From Thiosocius sp049669185 (lineage in GTDB: Bacteria > Pseudomonadota > Gammaproteobacteria > Chromatiales > Chromatiaceae): DNA of 35,359 nucleotides. The position numbers and the translations under genes were made by a program. The DNA lies in NCBI GenBank assembly GCA_049669185.1, contig JBATKF010000416.1:1-35359 (forward strand), written 5' to 3'. Below, piece after piece: positions 30,076-35,359 of this stretch (its first letter is position 1; every line of letters starts with the position of its first letter). The notes beneath the pieces are model-generated. The model did not search any database. It saw only the letters and a list, made by a program, of their open reading frames with translations, and was not told where the DNA came from.

Positions 30076-31143
30076 ATGAGCGCTATAATGACAGACCCGT
30101 CAAAAAACAACGTGGCGGAATTGTTCGCCCCGGGCCCCGGTGAGCGTCTTCGGGCCGCGCGGCTGTCGATGAATTACGACCTGGCGAAGATCGCCAGCGA
30201 ACTGCATCTCACGACCGCGGTAGTGCAGGCACTCGAGGCCGATGAATACGACGGCGTCGGCGTGCGCGTCTTCGTGCGCGGCTACCTGAGAAATTATGCC
30301 CGTGTCGTCGGCATGCCCGTGGAGTCGGTTCTGCGCCAGTTCGACGAGAAATGGCCGGATGAAGGCATGCGGCGCTCGATGCTGAAGGCGTCGCCGCGGC
30401 TGCCGGCCGATGGCGGCCCGAGCCGTGGCTTGGCCGGGGCGATGACCTGGCTGCTGCTGCTGGGTGTGGTCGTGCTGTTTTTGATGTGGTGGCGAGGCTA
30501 TCTGGACGAACTCGTACCCGCACAGATCGTGAGCGAGACCACGGTCGAACAGGAAGCGACAGCGGAGCCGGTGCTGGACGAATCGGCCGCCGAACCTCTT
30601 CTGTTGGATCATGACCTCGTGCTTGCCGACGGCAGCCTGCGTCTGCCGTCGCCGGCAGCCTCTGCAGAAGGCGAGAATGGCGCCGAACCGCCGCGATCTG
30701 CTGCCAGCGCAGTCGACGACATGCCTGCAGCATCGTCGGCACTGGCTTTGAATCCGGCGCCTTCACCGGCCTCGACTGACGTCGCCGGGGCGGCTGATAT
30801 TGAAACGCTGAACGAGGCGCAGAGGCGGCCGCTTGAACCCCTCATCACCTCGACAGTGGCATCCACTGCGCCGGCGGTTGTCGCAACTCCGGCAATGGAA
30901 GGCAGCAAACGAGTTGTGATGACCTTCAGCGCGCCCTGCTGGGTCGACGTGCGTGATAATGCACGCGAGTTCAAACTCTTCGGAGAGATGCCGAATGGAG
31001 CGACCAAGGTGCTTGGCGGGCAGCCACCCTACAAAATGGTGATTGGAAACTCGCGCGCAGTAACGATCACGATAAACGGCGAGCCGTTCGATCTGACACC
31101 CTACGCCAAGGGCAACGTGGCGCGCTTCACCCTTGATCCCTGA
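30076..31143 (+). CDS. rodZ: RodZ-like cytoskeleton/HTH protein
   Basis: The product is 355 aa. A cytoplasmic helix-turn-helix domain (residues about 22-90, ERLRAARLSMNYDLAKIA) is followed by one membrane helix (about 120-139, LAGAMTWLLLLGVVVLFLMW). Then comes an Ala/Pro/Ser-rich periplasmic linker (about 150-275) and a C-terminal DUF4115 beta domain (about 285-355). RodZ anchors MreB and helps set rod shape. The TM-to-C-terminal layout is canonical. In most relatives ispG would come next; here hisS follows. Confidence 0.93.
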   Translation: MSAIMTDPSKNNVAELFAPGPGERLRAARLSMNYDLAKIASELHLTTAVVQALEADEYDGVGVRVFVRGYLRNYARVVGMPVESVLRQFDEKWPDEGMRRSMLKASPRLPADGGPSRGLAGAMTWLLLLGVVVLFLMWWRGYLDELVPAQIVSETTVEQEATAEPVLDESAAEPLLLDHDLVLADGSLRLPSPAASAEGENGAEPPRSAASAVDDMPAASSALALNPAPSPASTDVAGAADIETLNEAQRRPLEPLITSTVASTAPAVVATPAMEGSKRVVMTFSAPCWVDVRDNAREFKLFGEMPNGATKVLGGQPPYKMVIGNSRAVTITINGEPFDLTPYAKGNVARFTLDP

Positions 31144-31171
31144 TGTCGGGCGGCAACGCCTGACTCGCTCG

Positions 31172-31186
31172 CCCCGCAGTGCGGGG
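31172..31186 (+). terminator. GC-rich hairpin between rodZ and hisS
   Basis: Perfect arms CCCCGC (31172-31177) and GCGGGG (31181-31186) with a 3-base loop, followed by TTCTGGTTCT. The T-content after the stem is moderate, so it could be a partial terminator or attenuator separating rodZ from hisS. Confidence 0.5.
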
Positions 31187-31211
31187 TTCTGGTTCTCGCG
31201 AAGACGTTCGA

Positions 31212-32486
31212 ATGGCAAAAGGTATCCAGGCAATCCGCGGTATGCACGATGTGCTGCCCGAGCGCAGTCCGCTGTGGCAGTTTTTGGAGCGTCGCGTGGC
31301 GGCCGTGTTGGCGGCCTATGGCTATCGCGAGATTCGGATGCCGATCCTCGAAATGACCGAGCTGTTTAGACGCTCGATCGGCGAGGTTACCGACATCGTC
31401 GAGAAAGAGATGTATACCTTCGACGATCGTAATGGCGACAGCCTGACACTGCGCCCCGAAGGTACCGCCGGATGCGTACGTGCGGCCATGGAACACGGTC
31501 TGCTGCACAATCAGGTGCAGCGTCTTTGGTATCAGGGGCCGATGTTTCGGCATGAGCGTCCGCAGAAGGGGCGCTATCGGCAGTTCCATCAGATCGGTGT
31601 CGAGACCTTCGGCATGCCGGGCCCTGACATCGACGCCGAGTTGATCCTGATGACGGCCCGCATCTGGCAGTCAATTGGCTTGGCGGACCTGCAATTGCAG
31701 CTCAATAGCCTGGGGACGCCGCAAGAGCGGGCCGCCTATCGCGATGAACTTGTCGCCTATCTCGAGGCGCATCACGAACAGTTGGACGAAGACAGCAGGC
31801 GCCGCCTGCGCAGCAATCCGCTGCGCATCCTGGACAGCAAGAATCCGCAGATGCGCGATTTGCTGGATGCTGCGCCAAGCCTTATGAGCCGCCTCGGCGC
31901 CGGGTCGAAGGGCCATTTCGATCGTGTTCGCGCGATCCTGGACAAGGCAGGTGTGGTGTATGTTTTGAATCCGCGCCTAGTGCGTGGCCTGGATTATTAT
32001 TCGCTGACCGTCTTTGAATGGGTCAGCGATCGCCTCGGTGCACAGGGCACGGTCTGCGCTGGGGGTCGCTATGATGGTCTGGTTGAACAACTTGGCGGCC
32101 GGCCTATACCCGCGGTGGGCTTTGCGATGGGGCTCGAGCGTTTGGTGGCACTGTTCGAGGAGAGCAGTCCGGAGGCCGGCGCCGCGGCGGTCGACGTCTA
32201 CTTGGTTCTGCTCGGGGATGCGGCGGCCCAGGAGGGTCTGATACTGGCGGAGCAGCTGCGCACGGCGCGTCCCGACCTGCGGATCATGAGCAACTGCGGC
32301 GGCGGCGGAACCAAGGCGCAATTCAAGCGTGCTGACCGGAGCGGTGCCCGTTACGCGCTGGTGATGGGTGATAACGAGTTGGCAAATGGCACAGTGGCGC
32401 TGAAGGCGCTGCGGTCCGATGAGCCACAGCTGGAGGTCGGGCGTGACCAGCTCAACGAGCTGCTGCAAGCGCGGTTCGCCGGCTGA
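31212..32486 (+). CDS. hisS: Histidine--tRNA ligase
   Basis: The product is 424 aa (E. coli 424). Class II synthetase motifs are present: KGIQAIRGMHDVLP at the start, motif 2 region YQGPMFRHERPQKGRYRQFHQ, the His-specific VRGLDYYSLTVFEW and motif 3 GFAMGLERL. A C-terminal anticodon-binding domain ends the protein. The ATG at 31212 begins the conserved sequence; an in-frame upstream start at 31179 lies inside the hairpin. Confidence 0.97.
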   Translation: MAKGIQAIRGMHDVLPERSPLWQFLERRVAAVLAAYGYREIRMPILEMTELFRRSIGEVTDIVEKEMYTFDDRNGDSLTLRPEGTAGCVRAAMEHGLLHNQVQRLWYQGPMFRHERPQKGRYRQFHQIGVETFGMPGPDIDAELILMTARIWQSIGLADLQLQLNSLGTPQERAAYRDELVAYLEAHHEQLDEDSRRRLRSNPLRILDSKNPQMRDLLDAAPSLMSRLGAGSKGHFDRVRAILDKAGVVYVLNPRLVRGLDYYSLTVFEWVSDRLGAQGTVCAGGRYDGLVEQLGGRPIPAVGFAMGLERLVALFEESSPEAGAAAVDVYLVLLGDAAAQEGLILAEQLRTARPDLRIMSNCGGGGTKAQFKRADRSGARYALVMGDNELANGTVALKALRSDEPQLEVGRDQLNELLQARFAG

Positions 32487-32519
32487 CGGTGACATGAGAT
32501 TACTGCGGGGAGCAAAGCG

Positions 32520-33155
32520 ATGAGTACCTATCAGACCGAAGAAGAACAGGTCGAGGCGATCAAGAAATGGTGGAAAGACAATGGCAAGTCCGTGATCGGC
32601 GGAATCGTGCTCGGTTTTGCCATCATCGGCGGTTGGCAGGGGTGGCAGGGGTATCAGCGCAACCAGGGGGAGGCTGCGTCGGCCTATTTCGACGCCATGC
32701 GCCAGGCCGCGCGCAGCGGCCAGCAGGCCAAGGCAATCGAAGATGGTAAACGGCTCATCGGCGAGTACGGGGGCACTGCCTACGCCAGTTTTGCTGCGCT
32801 GGAACTGGCCCGCCTGTCCTACCTGGGCGGTGAGAAGGCCGCCGCGAGGGAGCACTTGCAGTGGGTGACTGAATCCGCCCCGGATCCGGCGATCCGCGAA
32901 GTGGCGCGCCTGCGCCTGGCGCAGCTGCTGCTCGACATCAACGATGTGCCCGCGCTGCAGGCCTTGCTGGGCGAGCCCGCGCTTCCGGCCTTCGCCGGTG
33001 AGTTCGCCATCCTGCGCGGAGACCTTGCCCGTCAGCAGGGCGATCAGGAGGCTGCGCGCCTGGCCTACCAAGAGGCCCTGGCAAAAGGTGTTGGAGACGA
33101 GGAACTGCTGCGTATGAAACTGGTTGACGTCGGCGGCCAGCCGTCCGCTTCCTGA
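32520..33155 (+). CDS. yfgM: Ancillary SecYEG translocon subunit YfgM-like
   Basis: The product is 211 aa. An N-terminal cytoplasmic segment (MSTYQTEEEQVEAIKKWWKDN) precedes one membrane helix (about 24-40) and a periplasmic TPR domain (about 55-205). YfgM associates with SecYEG and PpiD in E. coli. Placement between hisS and bamB is the standard gammaproteobacterial order. A GGGGAG ribosome site precedes the ATG. Confidence 0.93.
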   Translation: MSTYQTEEEQVEAIKKWWKDNGKSVIGGIVLGFAIIGGWQGWQGYQRNQGEAASAYFDAMRQAARSGQQAKAIEDGKRLIGEYGGTAYASFAALELARLSYLGGEKAAAREHLQWVTESAPDPAIREVARLRLAQLLLDINDVPALQALLGEPALPAFAGEFAILRGDLARQQGDQEAARLAYQEALAKGVGDEELLRMKLVDVGGQPSAS

Positions 33156-33165
33156 GGATTCGACG

Positions 33166-34329
33166 ATGCGCCGGTTTTTCTTTCTGCTTTCCGCTGCGGC
33201 CTTGGCCGGCTGTGGGACCTTCGCGGATCCCACCGAGTGGTTCAGCTCGGCCGAGGTGGTGGAACCTTCGCCGCTGGTCGACCTGCAAAACCAGATCCAG
33301 CCGCAGACGCTCTGGTCGCGCGATGTCGGTTCAGGCACCGGTAAGCAGAGGTTGGGCCTGGTGCCCCAGGTGGTGGGTGACACGGTCTACACTGCGGATG
33401 CCGAGGGAAAGGTTGAGGCCATTGCAATCGCCGACGGCAGCCCTCGCTGGCGGGTCGAACTGGAAGTCCCAGTCGCCGGCGGCCCGGGTGTCGGTGAAGG
33501 ATTAGTGGTACTCGGCACCAGCGATGCCGAGGTGATTGCGCTGGATGCCGAGAGCGGCGGGGAGCGTTGGCGCAGCCAGGTCTCGAGCGAGGTGCTTTCG
33601 GTGCCGGCGGCCGCCGGTGGCGTCGTGGTAGTGCACACGGTCGATGGCAAGCTGTTTGGACTCGAGGCTGCCGTTGGCACCGAGCGTTGGCGCTACGAGC
33701 GAGAGGTGCCGACGCTGACGCTGCGCGGCAGCGGCTCACCAGTGATCTCCGGGGGAGCCGTTTATGTAGGCATGGCCGGGGGAAAGCTAATTGCGCTGCG
33801 CATAGACAATGGCGAATTGTTATGGGACCTCAGCATAACCGTCCCCAGTGGGCGATCCGAGCTCGAGCGCCTGGCCGATGTCGACAGTGATCCCATCGTA
33901 ATTGGTGGTGGTGTTTTCGTGGCAACTTATCAGGGCGAGGTGGCCGCCATTGAGCAGCGCAGTGGCCGCCCGGTATGGCAGCGCAAGATATCCAGCTACA
34001 ACGGTATGGCTGCGGATCTCGACGGGCTTTATGTAAGCGATACCGAGGGCGTCGTCTGGGGTATCGACATCCGCAGTGGGTCGGCCCGTTGGAGCCAGGA
34101 CGCCCTGAAGCACCGCGGCTTGTCCAGCGTTGCGTTGCTGGGAGACTTGGTGATCGTCGGTGATTTCGAGGGCTATCTGCATTGGCTGGACAAGTCAGAC
34201 GGCAGCATGGTTGCGCGCACTCGTGTCGGTAGTGACCCGATAACGACCGGGATGCGGGTCGCGAATGGCATCTTGTATGTGCTCGGTGACGGCGGCGAGC
34301 TTGCCGCCGTGCGACTACCCGCGCCCTGA
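33166..34329 (+). CDS. bamB: Outer membrane assembly lipoprotein BamB
   Basis: The product is 387 aa. A lipoprotein signal with lipobox LAGC (Cys16) leads into an eight-bladed beta-propeller of PQQ-like repeats; recurring blades end with motifs of the type SGxxRW or DGxLLWD. BamB is part of the BAM complex that inserts outer-membrane proteins. The ATG at 33166 follows TGAGGA. It is followed by der after 2-11 bases. Confidence 0.96.
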   Translation: MRRFFFLLSAAALAGCGTFADPTEWFSSAEVVEPSPLVDLQNQIQPQTLWSRDVGSGTGKQRLGLVPQVVGDTVYTADAEGKVEAIAIADGSPRWRVELEVPVAGGPGVGEGLVVLGTSDAEVIALDAESGGERWRSQVSSEVLSVPAAAGGVVVVHTVDGKLFGLEAAVGTERWRYEREVPTLTLRGSGSPVISGGAVYVGMAGGKLIALRIDNGELLWDLSITVPSGRSELERLADVDSDPIVIGGGVFVATYQGEVAAIEQRSGRPVWQRKISSYNGMAADLDGLYVSDTEGVVWGIDIRSGSARWSQDALKHRGLSSVALLGDLVIVGDFEGYLHWLDKSDGSMVARTRVGSDPITTGMRVANGILYVLGDGGELAAVRLPAP

Positions 34330-34340
34330 CCGTGTCCGCA

Positions 34341-35359
34341 ATGCTACCGGTCATCGCGCTGGTCGGTCGTCCCAACGTCGGTAAGTCCACGCTGTTCAAT
34401 CGGTTGACTCGAACGCGTGACGCGCTGGTTGCTGATCGCCCGGGGCTTACCCGCGACCGCCAGTACGGCGTCGGCAGGCTTGGCTCGCAGCCGTATGTGG
34501 TGGTTGATACCGGTGGAATCAGCGGTGATCAGCTGGGCGTCGAAGCCTTGATGCAGCGTCAGGTCCAGCGCGCGATCGACGAGGCGGATCACCTGTTCCT
34601 GATCCTGGATGCACGCGACGGCCTGACGGCGGCTGACGAAGAAATCGGCAGCCTGCTGAGGCGCACCGGTAAGCCGATCACCGTGGTGGTCAACAAGACG
34701 GAGAGTCTCGACTACGATAGCCTCAGCGGCGATTTTTTCTCCCTGGGGCTGGGTAAGCCGGTGCCCATTGCCGCGGCGCACGGCCGCGGTGTGCGTACTT
34801 TGATTGAACAAGTGCTGGCAGTGCTACCCGAGAAAGCGTCTGCGGCGGCGGATGATGAGACCGATGCGGTGGGCATCCAGATCGCCGTCGTGGGGCGGCC
34901 GAACGTCGGCAAGTCGACCCTGGTGAATCGGCTCCTGGGCGAGGATCGCGTGATCACGTTCGATCAGCCCGGGACGACGCGTGACAGCATCTTCATCCCA
35001 TTCGAGAACGCGGGAAGGCGCTACGTCTTGATTGACACCGCTGGCGTGCGGCGTCGCGCGCGGATCAGCGAGACCGTCGAAAAGTTCAGTGTGATAAAGA
35101 CCCTGCAGGCCATGGAACAGGCCAACGTGGTGCTGCTGGTGTTGGATGCGCAACAGGGTATATCCGACCAGGACGCCGGCCTCGCCGGCCATGTCGTCGA
35201 TAGTGGCCGAGCGCTGATTGTGGTGATAAATAAGTGGGACGGACTGACAGGTGATGCGCGGGAGCGCATCGAGAGCGAGATGCAGCGCCGCCTGCCGTTC
35301 CTCGATTTTGCAGAATGGCGCTTCGTCTCGGCATTACGCGGCAGCGGTGTCGGCCATCT
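34341..35359 (+). CDS. der: Ribosome biogenesis GTPase Der (EngA), 5' part
   Basis: The frame stays open to the window end (about 339 codons seen of roughly 460 expected). It encodes two consecutive GTPase domains. G1 motifs GRPNVGKST occur at 9-17 and again in the second domain (about residue 186). Switch motifs PGLTRDRQYG and PGTTRDS, and G3 DTGGI and DTAGV, are present. The second G4 is NKWD, but the first is NKTE (118-121), with Glu for the usual Asp. Der acts in 50S maturation. An in-frame GTG at 34332 is an alternative start; neither has a clear ribosome site. Confidence 0.96.
   Translation, partial: MLPVIALVGRPNVGKSTLFNRLTRTRDALVADRPGLTRDRQYGVGRLGSQPYVVVDTGGISGDQLGVEALMQRQVQRAIDEADHLFLILDARDGLTAADEEIGSLLRRTGKPITVVVNKTESLDYDSLSGDFFSLGLGKPVPIAAAHGRGVRTLIEQVLAVLPEKASAAADDETDAVGIQIAVVGRPNVGKSTLVNRLLGEDRVITFDQPGTTRDSIFIPFENAGRRYVLIDTAGVRRRARISETVEKFSVIKTLQAMEQANVVLLVLDAQQGISDQDAGLAGHVVDSGRALIVVINKWDGLTGDARERIESEMQRRLPFLDFAEWRFVSALRGSGVGH

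Noticed and set aside
31977..33383. 468-codon minus-strand frame opposite hisS, yfgM and bamB
   Set aside because: It spans three well-recognised genes on the other strand and has low-complexity, Arg/Gln-rich composition.
1..35359. CRISPR arrays, tRNA or rRNA genes, transposases
   Set aside because: No regularly spaced direct repeats, cloverleaf-like segments, rRNA-like sequence or transposase-like product were seen by reading; a tRNAscan or covariance search was not possible.

Overview
The window looks like a GC-rich gammaproteobacterial chromosome segment, probably from a sulfur-metabolising member of the Chromatiales/Ectothiorhodospiraceae type. The evidence is a Tat-exported high-potential iron-sulfur protein, a fused ATP-sulfurylase/APS-kinase gene, PPK2 and GlgC, together with the housekeeping orders suhB / trmJ / isc and rlmN-pilW-rodZ-hisS-yfgM-bamB-der. 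The assignment to this group is inference. I see no rRNA, tRNA or CRISPR array, and no insertion sequence with a transposase.

Positions 1-9.9 kb are a mosaic with frequent strand changes. They hold an NTF2-like protein, a small DMT-type membrane protein, a possible HEPN-like protein, two transglutaminase-like proteases in tandem, a GNAT-nitrilase fusion, a HiPIP, a PhzF-like protein, a small unknown protein, and a SixA-Nudix fusion. A dispersed palindromic repeat is present once at the left edge and once, inverted, at 9561-9628. The second copy lies next to what looks like the remaining tail of a gene.

Positions 9.9-15.1 kb carry central metabolism: a Sat-CysC fusion whose sulfurylase active-site motifs are degraded, PPK2 polyphosphate kinase, GlgC, a small secreted-protein gene interrupted by an amber codon at codon 5, and a small two-helix membrane protein.

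Positions 15.2-23.9 kb carry suhB (-), trmJ, cysE and then a complete Isc iron-sulfur cluster operon: iscR, iscS, an RRM RNA-binding protein gene, iscU, iscA, hscB, hscA, fdx, iscX. A near-consensus IscR type-1 operator overlaps the promoter in front of iscR. CysE makes O-acetylserine for cysteine, the sulfur donor used by IscS. IscU/IscA/HscBA/Fdx assemble and transfer clusters, to which the HiPIP and RlmN encoded in the same window are potential clients.

Positions 24.0-35.4 kb carry a DUF1015 gene, relA, ndk, rlmN, pilW/pilF, rodZ, hisS, yfgM, bamB and the 5' part of der, which runs off the end. The usual ispG gene between rodZ and hisS is absent.

No clear-cut new defence or mobile system is visible. 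The best candidates for undescribed biology are the RRM gene with its structured leader inside the isc operon, the Sat-CysC fusion with a degraded sulfurylase site, the SixA-Nudix fusion in which both phosphate-binding arginines have become histidine, and the dispersed hairpin repeat.
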